A DNA stretch of 64,000 bases from Massilia yuzhufengensis (lineage in GTDB: Bacteria; Pseudomonadota; Gammaproteobacteria; Burkholderiales; Burkholderiaceae_D): contig NZ_FOLD01000004.1 of assembly GCF_900112225.1 (NCBI RefSeq), positions 207,358 to 271,357 of the forward strand, given 5' to 3'. The notes beneath the pieces are model-generated. The model was given only the letters and a program-made list of their open reading frames with translations, made no database searches and was not told the origin of the DNA. Positions 28,547-36,479 of this stretch are shown in pieces (position 1 is the stretch's first letter; each line of letters starts with the position of its first letter). A program made the position numbers and the translations under genes.

Positions 28547-29050
28547 ATGAAACTGTCCCACTCGCTCGCACTGACCCTGCCGCTCGCATCCGGCTGGGCC
28601 ATGGCCGCCGACCTGTCCGTGAAGTTCGAACTGCCGCAGCTGCAAGTGGCCGAGTACCACAAGCCCTATGTGGCGGTGTGGATCGAGAAGGCCGACCAGA
28701 CGGTCGCCTCGAACCTGGCCGTCCTGTACGACGTCAAGAAGAAGGACAACGCCGGCGAGAAGTGGATCAAGGACTTGCGCACCTGGTGGCGCAAGGGCGG
28801 CAAGGACGTCAAGCTGCCGATGGACGGCGTCAGCGGCGCCACCAAGGCGGTGGGCAGCCACACCCTGAACTTCGCCGGCGCGACTGACAAGCTGCCGGCC
28901 GGCGAATACAAGCTGGTGGTGGAAGCGGCGCGCGAAGCGGGCGGGCGCGAGATCGTGCGCGTGCCGTTCACGCTGCCGGCCAAGGGCAAGCTGGCGGCCA
29001 ACGCCGCCGGCAAGGAAGAACTCGGCGCCGTTGCGATCGCCGTCCAATAA
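28547..29050 (+). CDS. DUF2271 exported protein with ApbE flavinylation motif
   Basis: 167 residues with a signal peptide cleaved after about residue 21 (LASGWAMAA). The mature part is a compact beta-rich DUF2271 domain. It contains D93-GVSGA-T99, which matches the D-x-x-S/T-G-A-S/T consensus of FMN attachment sites, followed by KAVGSH; Thr99 would be the modified residue. An ApbE flavin transferase gene is two genes downstream. The protein is therefore probably a periplasmic covalent-FMN carrier between the PepSY membrane protein and other electron partners. The carrier role is inferred; the motif is visible. Confidence 0.88.
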   Translation: MKLSHSLALTLPLASGWAMAADLSVKFELPQLQVAEYHKPYVAVWIEKADQTVASNLAVLYDVKKKDNAGEKWIKDLRTWWRKGGKDVKLPMDGVSGATKAVGSHTLNFAGATDKLPAGEYKLVVEAAREAGGREIVRVPFTLPAKGKLAANAAGKEELGAVAIAVQ

Positions 29051-29068
29051 GCACAGCCGGAGACCACG

Positions 29069-29884
29069 ATGAACCACCTCGTCAAGAAGACCATCCTGTC
29101 GCTGGCCCTGGCCAGCGTCTCGTTCGCCGCCAGCGCCCACCGCGGCTGGATGCTCCCTAGCACCACCCTCGTCGAAAAAGAAGAAGCCTGGGTCACCATC
29201 GACGGCGCCATCTCGGAAGGCCTGTTCGAATTCGACCACGTGCCGCTGCGCATGGACGGCGTGACGGTCACCGACCCGGACGGCATCACGACCCCCGCCA
29301 CCGGCGCCATCCTGGGCAAGGTGCGCTCGACGCTCGATTTGCGCCTGCCGAAGGACGGCACCTACCGCATCGCCATGGTCAGCAACAACGTCATGGGCAG
29401 CTACAAAGTGGGCGGTGAAACCAAGCGCTTCCGCGGCACCGAAGAGAGCGTGGCCAAGGAGATCCCGGCCGGCGCCACCGACGTGCAGAAATCGACCACG
29501 CATACCCGCATGGAGACCTTCGTGTCGGCCCATTCGATCTCGAATGGCGCGCTAAAAGCCAGCGGACAGGGCCTGGAACTGGTCCCGGTCACCAACCCGA
29601 ACGACCTGCGCGCCGGCGAAACCGCGAAGTTCCGCTTCCAGCTCGACGGCAAGCCGCTGGCCAACTTCCCGTTCTCGCTGGTGCCGGGCGGCGTGAAGTA
29701 CCGCGGCACGGTCGGCGAAATCCGCATCAACACCGATGCCAAGGGCGAAGCCAGCTTCACCCTGCCGGCGCCGAACCGCTACTGGGTGACCGCCAAGTTC
29801 CCGGTCGAAGCGGGCAAGGGTCCGGGCGAACCGGGTTCGCGCCGCTACGCCTACTCGGCCACCCTCGAAGTGCTGCCGGAATAA
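29069..29884 (+). CDS. DUF4198 periplasmic protein
   Basis: 271 residues with a signal peptide ending SFAASA before HRGWMLPSTTLV, the histidine-led N-terminus typical of mature DUF4198 (formerly nickel-transport-like) proteins, where the terminal His may bind metal. The remainder is beta-rich with an Ig/carboxypeptidase-regulatory-like C-terminal half (DLRAGETAKFRFQLDGKPL, then INTDAKGEASFTLP). DUF4198 genes often sit beside iron or other metal uptake systems. It lies 18 bp after the DUF2271 gene, under the same Fur box. Exact ligand unknown. Confidence 0.88.
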   Translation: MNHLVKKTILSLALASVSFAASAHRGWMLPSTTLVEKEEAWVTIDGAISEGLFEFDHVPLRMDGVTVTDPDGITTPATGAILGKVRSTLDLRLPKDGTYRIAMVSNNVMGSYKVGGETKRFRGTEESVAKEIPAGATDVQKSTTHTRMETFVSAHSISNGALKASGQGLELVPVTNPNDLRAGETAKFRFQLDGKPLANFPFSLVPGGVKYRGTVGEIRINTDAKGEASFTLPAPNRYWVTAKFPVEAGKGPGEPGSRRYAYSATLEVLPE

Positions 29885-29898
29885 GACGGGAAAGCCGC

Positions 29899-30903
29899 AT
29901 GCGCGCCGTCCTGGTTCCGCTCGAGATCGACCTGGCCCTGCCGCCTGCCGGCAGCGTGCTGCGCAAGGCGGCAGGCCGGTCGATGGGTACGGGCTGGTCG
30001 GCGCAGATGCTGGTGCCCGCCGGCGTGACGGCCGACCTGGAAGCCGCGCTGCAGCGCGAGCTGGGCGACATCGTCGCCCAGATGAGCCACTGGGAAGAAG
30101 GCTCGCTCCTGTCGCGCTTCAACCGCGCGCCCGGCGGCACCTGGCATGCGCTGCCGGCCCAGTTCTACGAGGTGGTGGACTTCGCGCTGCGGGTGCACGA
30201 AGACGCGGCCGGCGCCTACGACCCGGCCGCCGGCGCGCTGGTCAACCTGTGGGGCTTCGGCCCGGACGCACGCTTCGACCAGACCGGGTTCAACGCGCCG
30301 TCGGCAGCAGCGATTGCCGCCGTCATGGCGCGCCGCGAGACGGCCACGCCGCAGCTCGACCGCGCCAGCCGCCGCCTGCTGCAACCGGGCGGCGCCATCC
30401 TCGATTTTTCCTCGATCGCCAAGGGCTACGGCGTCGACCGCCTCGGCCAGTGCCTCGAACGCCACGGCGTGCGCCACTACCTGGTGGAAGTTGGCGGCGA
30501 ACTGCGCGGCGCCGGCATGAAGCCGGGCGGCGAGCCGTGGTGGGTCGAGATCGAAGGCGTGCCCGATGCCGCCGCCGGACCTCAGGCGGTGGTGGCCCTG
30601 CACGGGCTGGCGATCGCCACCTCGGGCGACTACCGCCGTTATTTTCAACATGCGCCGCGCCGCGCCTCGCATACGCTCGACCCGCGCAGCGGCCACCCGG
30701 TGGCCAATGACGTCGCCTCGTGCACGGTGGTCGCCACCACCTGCATGGCGGCCGACGCGCTGTCCACCGCGCTCACCGTGATGGGCGCCGAGGCCGGCCT
30801 GGCGTTTGCCGGCGCGCGCGGCATCGCTGCGCGCTACCTGCTGCGGCAGGACGGCGCCCTGCACGAACACGTTTCCGACGCCTGGCGCGAGCTGCTGCAA
30901 TGA
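29899..30903 (+). CDS. apbE: FAD:protein FMN transferase
   Basis: Covalently attaches FMN from FAD to Thr/Ser of target proteins. 334 residues with the family motifs SHWEEGSLLSRFNRAP, the Gly/Ala-rich DFSSIAKGYGVDRL, EVGGELRGAG, HTLDPRSGHPV and the metal-site region TCMAADALSTALTVMG. Unlike most ApbE proteins it shows no lipobox or clear signal peptide (MRAVLVPLEIDLALPPAGS), although its likely substrate, the DUF2271 protein, is exported. Either it acts in the cytoplasm before export or the true start lies elsewhere. Its stop overlaps the next gene by four bases. Confidence 0.92.
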   Translation: MRAVLVPLEIDLALPPAGSVLRKAAGRSMGTGWSAQMLVPAGVTADLEAALQRELGDIVAQMSHWEEGSLLSRFNRAPGGTWHALPAQFYEVVDFALRVHEDAAGAYDPAAGALVNLWGFGPDARFDQTGFNAPSAAAIAAVMARRETATPQLDRASRRLLQPGGAILDFSSIAKGYGVDRLGQCLERHGVRHYLVEVGGELRGAGMKPGGEPWWVEIEGVPDAAAGPQAVVALHGLAIATSGDYRRYFQHAPRRASHTLDPRSGHPVANDVASCTVVATTCMAADALSTALTVMGAEAGLAFAGARGIAARYLLRQDGALHEHVSDAWRELLQ

Positions 30904-32243
30904 CACTGACCATCGACTCCCTGCGCCTTGGCAGCGCCTTCGCCCTCTCGGGCGGCTACCTGGCGATGTGCCTGGCGATCTGGCGCGCGCGCGCCGCGCG
31001 CCGTCCGGCGCCCGTGGGCAAGGCCGACTGGCTGGTGGTCTACGCCAGCCAGACCGGCAGCGCCGAATACCTGGCCGAGCGCACCGCCGCCACCCTGGCC
31101 ACCGGCGGCCTGTCGGCCAGCGCGGCCTGCATGTCCGACCTCGACGCCGGCGCCCTGTCCGGCGCATCGCGCATCCTGTTCATTGCCAGCACCTACGGCG
31201 AAGGCGACGCGCCCGATTCCGGTGCGCGCTTCGCCGGCGTCACCATGGGCGGCGCGCCCGACCTCTCGCACCTGCACTACGCGGTGCTGGCGCTGGGCGA
31301 CAGCAGCTACACCAACTACTGCGGCTTCGGCCGCGCCCTCGACGGCTGGCTCGCCGCCCACGGCGCCACGCCGCTGTTCGAGCGCATCGACGTCGACCGC
31401 GGCAACCCGGCCGCGCTCAGCGACTGGCAGCACCACATCGGCCGCCTGGCCGGCACCAGCGACGCGCCGGACTGGGAAGCGCCGGCCTACGCCGACTGGC
31501 GCATCGCCAGCCGCGTGCTGGCCAACCCGGGCAGCGCCGGCGCCCCGCTCTACCAGCTCGCACTGGTGCCGCTCGATGGCGTACTGCCGGACTGGGAAGC
31601 CGGCGACCTGGCCCAAGTGAGCGCGCCGGCCGATCCCGATCATCCGCGCGAATACTCGATCGCCTCGCTGCCGCGCGAAGGCCGGCTGGAACTGATGGTG
31701 CGCCTGCAGCGGCGCGAGGATGGCAGTCCGGGCGCCGCTTCCGGCTGGCTGTGCGAGTCAAGCAGCGACGGCGACGTGATCCGCATGCGCGTGCGTGCGC
31801 ACCAGCGCTTCCGCCTCAACGGCAACGCCGCGCGTCCGCTCATCGCCATCGGCAACGGCAGCGGGCTGGCGGGCTTGCGCGCGCTGCTCAAGTCGCGCAT
31901 CGACGCGGGCCGCGGCGACAACTGGCTGCTGTTCGGCGAACGCCATGCGGCGCACGACTTCCTGCGCCGCGAAGAGCTGCAGGAATGGATGGCCTGCGGC
32001 TGCCTGGAACGGCTCGACCTCGCCTTCTCGCGCGACCAGGCCACGCCGCGCTACGTGCAGCACCTGGTGCGCGAGCAGGCCGATACCTTGCGTGCATGGG
32101 TTGCGCGCGGCGCGGCGATCTATGTGTGCGGAAGCCTGCAGGGGATGGCGGGCGGGGTGCATGAGGCGCTGGCCGAGGTGCTGGGTGCGCAGGCGCTCGA
32201 TGCGCTGACGGCCGAGGGCCGCTACAGGCGTGATGTGTATTGA
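30900..32243 (+). CDS. Flavodoxin/FAD-NADPH reductase, sulphite-reductase-alpha-like
   Basis: 447-residue diflavin reductase. One N-terminal membrane anchor (about 13-32, LSGGYLAMCLAIW), then a flavodoxin FMN domain (VVYASQTGSAEYLAERTA, IASTYGEGDAPDSG, LGDSSYTNYCGFG). An FAD-binding domain with REYSIASLPREG follows, and an NADPH domain with AIGNGSGLAGLRALL and IYVCGSLQGMAGGV. It resembles CysJ without a CysI partner. It would supply NADPH electrons at the cytoplasmic face to the PepSY/DUF2271 chain. The start ATG overlaps the apbE stop (ATGA). Last gene of the Fur-box operon. Confidence 0.9.
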   Translation: MTLTIDSLRLGSAFALSGGYLAMCLAIWRARAARRPAPVGKADWLVVYASQTGSAEYLAERTAATLATGGLSASAACMSDLDAGALSGASRILFIASTYGEGDAPDSGARFAGVTMGGAPDLSHLHYAVLALGDSSYTNYCGFGRALDGWLAAHGATPLFERIDVDRGNPAALSDWQHHIGRLAGTSDAPDWEAPAYADWRIASRVLANPGSAGAPLYQLALVPLDGVLPDWEAGDLAQVSAPADPDHPREYSIASLPREGRLELMVRLQRREDGSPGAASGWLCESSSDGDVIRMRVRAHQRFRLNGNAARPLIAIGNGSGLAGLRALLKSRIDAGRGDNWLLFGERHAAHDFLRREELQEWMACGCLERLDLAFSRDQATPRYVQHLVREQADTLRAWVARGAAIYVCGSLQGMAGGVHEALAEVLGAQALDALTAEGRYRRDVY

Positions 32244-32288
32244 TGAGTGAATAGCGACGCCGCGTGATTGTGGCACGCACCATCAGCA

Positions 32289-32397
32289 CGTCGTTCCGGC
32301 GCAGGCCGGAACCCAAGTTCAGCGTCTCGACAGCGCATGCAAAATTGGGCGAAATAATGCCAGTGGCATTATTTCGGCCCGCGCCGGGACGACGGTC
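32289..32397. repeat. REPIN with a perfect nested palindrome
   Basis: CGTCGTTCCGGCGCAGGCC opens the element and CGCGCCGGGACGACGG closes it. Inside, 32351-32375 is a perfect 25-bp palindrome with 12-base arms GAAATAATGCCA and TGGCATTATTTC. It fills most of the gap between two genes that converge here. Confidence 0.85.
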
Positions 32398-32443
32398 TCA
32401 AGTCTAACTAATCGATCAGCAGTAAGCGACGATCGAGCGAAGA

Positions 32444-32803
32444 CTACTTCTTGTTCTTGTGACTCTGCGCCCCAGCCAGCGCATGCTGCTCGGGCGTCCC
32501 ACCCTGCACGCCCTTCACCGCCGGCTTTCCGGCCTCGTTGCCACTGCCCTGCCCTCCGCTCTGCTGGCTCCCGCTCCGCCCGTTCTGGCTGTTACCGTCA
32601 TTCTTGTGGCTCATCGACCCTGCCCGGCGTGCTTCCTCCGGCGTGAACTCATGCGCGTTGCCCGATGCATGGGCCGCGCGGCCACCGGCGCTGGCGATTT
32701 CGCGCTGGCGCTGCGGGTCCATCGAAGCGAAGCCGCGCCCGGTGCTCTGCTTGTTGGCGCCGTCGTTGCCGCCGCCTTTGTTGCCCTGGTTATTCGTTGC
32801 CAT
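32444..32803 (-). CDS. KGG-repeat stress-induced protein
   Basis: 119-residue hydrophilic, Gly/Asn/Gln/Ser-rich protein from the ATG at 32801-32803, preceded by AGGGGGC. It contains the stress-induced KGG motifs GFASMDPQRQREIASAGGRA, AHASGNAHEFTPEEARRAG and a related C-terminal GTPEQHALAGAQSHKNKK. Such proteins (E. coli YciG type) are often stationary-phase induced, and rpoS is present in this window. No signal peptide or membrane segment. Molecular function unknown. Confidence 0.88.
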   Translation of the reverse strand: MATNNQGNKGGGNDGANKQSTGRGFASMDPQRQREIASAGGRAAHASGNAHEFTPEEARRAGSMSHKNDGNSQNGRSGSQQSGGQGSGNEAGKPAVKGVQGGTPEQHALAGAQSHKNKK

Positions 32804-33068
32804 CTTTGCCCCCTGTTCAGTGTCCGGTCCCACCCCTGTGGATGAGAAAGACCATCCTAAGGCCGCCGAACCCAGCAGGCCATCTTGAAACGGCAATGAC
32901 CCTGTAGGACGATGCCTTGTCGTGCTCCGGGCTTTGTCTGTCATTCTCGCGGCAACATTTCGTGGAATATTTGGCGTTTTCGTGAGGACGTGGAATAGTA
33001 TGAACGTTCGTATGCTGTTATTTGAACAGGCATTCGGTATCCATGTAGTCCAACGCTGACTCGACATT

Positions 33069-34649
33069 GTGAAATTCTCCATCGGCCATCGGCTGTTTTT
33101 GTCCGTTTTGCTGGCCATCCTCGCGGTGGCGGCCAGCGCCGTTTACCTGCTGCGCCAGAACGTGCTGGCCAGCTTCGGCGATTACGCTGTCGGCATCGAA
33201 CTGGACCGCCTCGACGAACTGTCCGGCGCGCTGGCCGCGCGCTACCGCGCCCAGGGCGGCTGGGAGTTCCTGCCGGCCCTGGATGCGCGGCGCAGCTGGA
33301 TTGCCGGCGAACTGGCGCGCCTGCAGGACGAGCGCCGCTACCGCGCCGTGGCCGCGCCGGCGCCGGCGCCGGCAGCCTTGCCGGCACGCACCGCGCCTGC
33401 CGCACCGGTTGCACCAGCCGCCCCCGTGGCCGCGCTCGCCCGCGCCGTCCCTGCAAGCCCGCCCGCGCCCCCGGCCCCGCCGGCGCCGCCGGCGCCGCCC
33501 ATGATGCCCCTGCCGCCGCCCCCGGTCGATGCGCCGCGCGCAGGCGGCGTCACCTACGACCTGCATGAAAGGGTAACGCTGCTGGACGCGAGCGGCGCCT
33601 ACCTGGCTGGCCGGCAGCCCGGCACGCTGCCGCTGGCGCGCCGCGCCATCGCGGTGGACGGCGCTACCATCGGCTACCTCGGCGTGGCGCGCAGCCACCG
33701 GCCGAGCGACGCGATGGCGCTCGCCTTTTTGGATCAGTTGCGCAGCAGCCTGTGGCTGATCGTGGCCGCGGCGCTTGCCTTGAGCGCGCTGGCGGCGGTG
33801 CTGCTGGCGCGCCACTTCCGCCAGCCGATCGGCCGCCTGGCCGAAGGCGCCCGCGCGCTTGCCGGCGGGCGCTACGACGTGCGCCTGCCGGATACCCGCA
33901 GCGACGAACTGGGCGAGCTGGCGCGCCACTTCAACGCGCTGGCCCGACAGCTGGGCAGCGCCGAGGGCGCGCGCCGCCAGTGGGTGGCCGATACCTCGCA
34001 CGAGCTGCGCACCCCGCTGGCCGTGCTGCGCGCCCAGCTCGAAGCGCTGCAGGACGGCGTGCGCAGCCCCACGCCGGACACGCTGGACGCCATGCTGCGC
34101 CAGGTGCTGGCGCTGAACAAGCTGATCGACGAGCTGTATGCGCTGGCGCGCGCCGACGTCGGCGCCCTCGACTGCAAGTGCGCGCCGCTCGACCTGTGGC
34201 CCTTGGTGACAGCGCAGGCGCAGGGCTTTGCCGACCGCCTGCAGGCGGCCGGCCTGGCGCTGGAGCTCGGCGACGCCCCAGCCGCGCAGCCGGTGCTGGC
34301 CGACGCCGACCGCGTGCGCCAGGTGCTCGACAACCTGTTCGAGAACAGCCTGCGCTACAGCGCGCCGGGCGGGCGCATCGCCCTGCACGCGCACGCCGAT
34401 GCCGCCTGCCTGCACCTGGTCATCGACGACAGCGCGCCCGGCGTGCCGGATGACGCCTTGGCGCGCCTGGGCGAACGCTTCTACCGCGTCGACGCTTCGC
34501 GCAGTCGCGCCCATGGCGGCGCGGGCCTGGGCCTGGCGCTGTGCCGGCGCCTGCTCGAAGCCCAGGGCGGCGCCCTCGCCTTCGCCCACTCGCCGCTGGG
34601 CGGCCTGCGCGTGACCGTGTCGCTGCCGCTGGCGCGGGGGGCCGCATGA
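33069..34649 (+). CDS. BaeS-like sensor histidine kinase with a proline-rich periplasmic segment
   Basis: 526 residues from a GTG start. TM1 about 8-28, periplasmic domain 29-226, TM2 about 228-248, HAMP, dimerisation domain with His311 (DTSHELRTPL), then the ATPase domain with NLFENSLRYS, DDSAPGVPDD and GGAGLGLALCRRL. The periplasmic domain contains a striking Pro/Ala-rich run (about 94-155) that includes repeated PPA units; it is absent from classical BaeS. The response-regulator start overlaps its stop by four bases. The next gene encodes an exported protein with the same kind of Pro/Ala run. Signal unknown; envelope stress is a reasonable guess. Confidence 0.9.
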   Translation: MKFSIGHRLFLSVLLAILAVAASAVYLLRQNVLASFGDYAVGIELDRLDELSGALAARYRAQGGWEFLPALDARRSWIAGELARLQDERRYRAVAAPAPAPAALPARTAPAAPVAPAAPVAALARAVPASPPAPPAPPAPPAPPMMPLPPPPVDAPRAGGVTYDLHERVTLLDASGAYLAGRQPGTLPLARRAIAVDGATIGYLGVARSHRPSDAMALAFLDQLRSSLWLIVAAALALSALAAVLLARHFRQPIGRLAEGARALAGGRYDVRLPDTRSDELGELARHFNALARQLGSAEGARRQWVADTSHELRTPLAVLRAQLEALQDGVRSPTPDTLDAMLRQVLALNKLIDELYALARADVGALDCKCAPLDLWPLVTAQAQGFADRLQAAGLALELGDAPAAQPVLADADRVRQVLDNLFENSLRYSAPGGRIALHAHADAACLHLVIDDSAPGVPDDALARLGERFYRVDASRSRAHGGAGLGLALCRRLLEAQGGALAFAHSPLGGLRVTVSLPLARGAA

Positions 34650-35308
34650 GCCCCACCATCATGATCGTCGAGGACGAGCCGGAACTGGCCGCGCTGATGG
34701 CCGACTACGCAAGCGCTGCCGGCTATACACCGCGGGTAGTCGGCGACGGCGCCGAGGCGCTGGCGGCGATCCGCGCCGCCCCGCCGGCGCTGGTGGTGCT
34801 CGACCTGATGCTGCCCGGTCTCGACGGCCTCTCGGTCTGCCGCGCGCTGCGCGAATTCACCGAGGTGCCGGTGGTGATGGTGACGGCGCGGGTGGAAGAG
34901 ATCGACCGCCTGCTGGGCCTGGAGGCCGGGGCCGACGATTACCTGTGCAAGCCCTTCAGCCCGCGCGAGCTCATCGCCCGCATCAAGGCCATCCTGCGCC
35001 GCGCCGGCACGCCGGCGCCCGCCCGCGCGCTGGCCATCGACGAAGCGGCCCGCCGCATCAGCATCCACGGCCAGCCGCTCGCGCTCACGCCGAGCGAATT
35101 CGCCATCCTCGCCACGCTGGCGCGCCGGCCCGGCCAGGTGTTCGCGCGCGCCCAGCTGCTCGACGCCGCCCGCGCCGACAGCCTGGACGCCACCGACCGC
35201 GCCATCGACAGCCACATCAAGAACCTGCGGCGCAAGATCGACGCCGCGGCGCCCGGCCTGGACGCGATCCGCTCGATCTACGGGCTGGGCTACCGCTGCG
35301 ACCTGTAG
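34646..35308 (+). CDS. BaeR-like OmpR-family response regulator
   Basis: 220 residues. Receiver domain with phospho-acceptor Asp53 (VVLDLMLPGLDG), acidic pocket (IVEDEPE) and Lys in CKPFSPREL. Winged-helix DNA-binding domain with LTPSEFAILATLARRPGQVF and a C-terminal SIYGLGYRCDL. The segment TARVEEIDRLLGLEAGADDY is very close to BaeR. Translationally coupled to the kinase. Its targets probably include the adjacent exported protein gene, though I did not find a clear binding site. Confidence 0.92.
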   Translation: MSPTIMIVEDEPELAALMADYASAAGYTPRVVGDGAEALAAIRAAPPALVVLDLMLPGLDGLSVCRALREFTEVPVVMVTARVEEIDRLLGLEAGADDYLCKPFSPRELIARIKAILRRAGTPAPARALAIDEAARRISIHGQPLALTPSEFAILATLARRPGQVFARAQLLDAARADSLDATDRAIDSHIKNLRRKIDAAAPGLDAIRSIYGLGYRCDL

Positions 35309-35393
35309 CGCTCCATCATTCCTCCACATTCGGGATGCACGATGCACTCCATGGCCTGCCGCACGGCGCGGGCCGCAGCCCAAGGAGAACACC

Positions 35394-35786
35394 ATGAAAA
35401 CGATCACGATCACGCTGGCCCTCGCAACCCTGCTCGGCCTGGCAGCCGGTTCCGCGCAGGCGGGCGTGCATTACCAGTGCGAGTCGACCGTGAAGGGCAA
35501 GTGCCCGCCGCCGCCGGCCCCGCCGGCCCCGCCCGCCCCGCCGGCCCCACCGGCCGCGCCTGCCATGAGCGCCATGCCGGCGCCACCGGCACCACCGCCA
35601 CCACCCGCACCGCCGGCGGTCGAGCTGCCGGACATTCCCGCCGCCGCCCACGCCGCCTGCGCCGGCAAGAAGGATGGCGCGCGCATTACCTACGTCGTGC
35701 GCAAAGGCGAAACCATCGCTGGCGAATGCGAACGCGAAGGCGGCAAGACCGTGTTCCAGCTGCGCGAATACCACCGCGAAGACTGA
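35394..35786 (+). CDS. Exported proline-rich protein, product of a two-component locus
   Basis: 130 residues with a signal peptide (cleavage after AGSAQA, about residue 23). The mature protein has two parts. The first has about 60 residues dominated by PPAPPAPPA runs. The second is a small domain of 50 residues with two cysteines (HAACAGKKDGARITYVV, ECEREGGKTV) and another pair near the mature N-terminus (YQCESTVKGKC), suggesting disulphides. It lies 85 bp after the BaeR-like regulator. I recognise no family. The matching Pro/Ala run in the periplasmic part of the adjacent sensor is notable. Confidence 0.75.
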   Translation: MKTITITLALATLLGLAAGSAQAGVHYQCESTVKGKCPPPPAPPAPPAPPAPPAAPAMSAMPAPPAPPPPPAPPAVELPDIPAAAHAACAGKKDGARITYVVRKGETIAGECEREGGKTVFQLREYHRED

Positions 35787-35817
35787 CGGCGCCATGCGGG
35801 CGGCTCGACTTGCTGGA

Positions 35818-35835
35818 CTAGATCATTTATTCTAG
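35818..35835. promoter_or_regulatory. Candidate operator of the BlaI-like repressor
   Basis: CTAGA (35818-35822) and TCTAG (35831-35835) form an inverted repeat with an eight-base AT-rich spacer, ending four bases before the start codon of the BlaI-like gene. Autoregulation is inferred from position and symmetry. Confidence 0.5.
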
Positions 35836-35839
35836 AAGC

Positions 35840-36220
35840 ATGAGCACTTCGAACCCTCCCGCCAAGCCGACCCCGTCCGAACTGGAAATGCTGCGCCTGC
35901 TGTGGCAGCTTGGCCCGTCCACCGCCCGCCAGGTGCATGAGGCGGCGCTGGAGGCGCGCCCCGACATGGCCTATGCCAACGTGCTGCGCCTGCTGCAGGT
36001 GATGCATGCCAAGGGCCTGCTGGGCCGCGACGAAAGCGCCCGCGCCCACATCTACGCGCCGGCCCAGCCGCAGGACAGCCTGCAGACCAATCTCATCAAG
36101 GACCTGATCCATAAAGCTTTCTCCGGCTCCGGCAAGGAACTGGTGCTGGCCGCGCTGCGCGGCCACGTCAGCAAGAAAGAACGCGAGGAAATCCAGCAGA
36201 TCCTCAGCAAGGAAGACTGA
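35840..36220 (+). CDS. BlaI/MecI/CopY-family transcriptional repressor
   Basis: 126 residues. The N-terminal winged helix has the family pattern PTPSELEMLRLLWQLGPSTARQVHEA and YANVLRLLQVMHAKGLLGRD. The C-terminal helices (LIKDLIHKAFSGSGKELVLAAL, then SKKEREEIQQILS) form the dimerisation arm where BlaI and MecI are cleaved. No BlaR/MecR-type M56 sensor protease or beta-lactamase is adjacent, so the inducing signal is unknown. A short oxidoreductase-like gene follows after 2 bp and is probably co-transcribed. Confidence 0.88.
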   Translation: MSTSNPPAKPTPSELEMLRLLWQLGPSTARQVHEAALEARPDMAYANVLRLLQVMHAKGLLGRDESARAHIYAPAQPQDSLQTNLIKDLIHKAFSGSGKELVLAALRGHVSKKEREEIQQILSKED

Positions 36221-36222
36221 GC

Positions 36223-36396
36223 ATGCCGGCACCATTGCAGCGTCCCGTGCCGCCGGTGCCGCCGGAACTGGAAGACTGCTGCCGCAGCGGCTGCACGCCC
36301 TGCGTGTTCGACCTGTACGAGGAAGCGCTCGAGCGCTACCAGAAAGAACTGGCCGCCTGGGAAGCGGCGCATGCTCCCAGGTCCGCACCGGCCTGA
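36223..36396 (+). CDS. Short oxidoreductase-like protein
   Basis: 57-residue protein (MPAPLQRPVPPVPPELED, then CCRSGCTPCVFDLYEEALERY) that matches the N-terminal 'oxidoreductase-like' domain. The cluster of four cysteines (CC-x3-C-x2-C) before a helix is the hallmark of that small family. It is only 2 bp downstream of the BlaI-type repressor. Cysteine spacing suggests metal or disulphide binding; real function unknown. Confidence 0.75.
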   Translation: MPAPLQRPVPPVPPELEDCCRSGCTPCVFDLYEEALERYQKELAAWEAAHAPRSAPA

Positions 36397-36479
36397 ACGC
36401 ACCACTGTAGCGCACGCTAGAATCCAGCGTCATGCCGTTTTCATTACAATGAACTCATCGGTTGGCACACGGAGCGGCT

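Noticed and set aside
33440..33510. Tandem GC-rich repeat considered as a CRISPR or satellite array
   Set aside because: It is the coding sequence of a Pro/Ala-rich protein segment, in frame, with 9- to 12-bp periodicity and no spacers.
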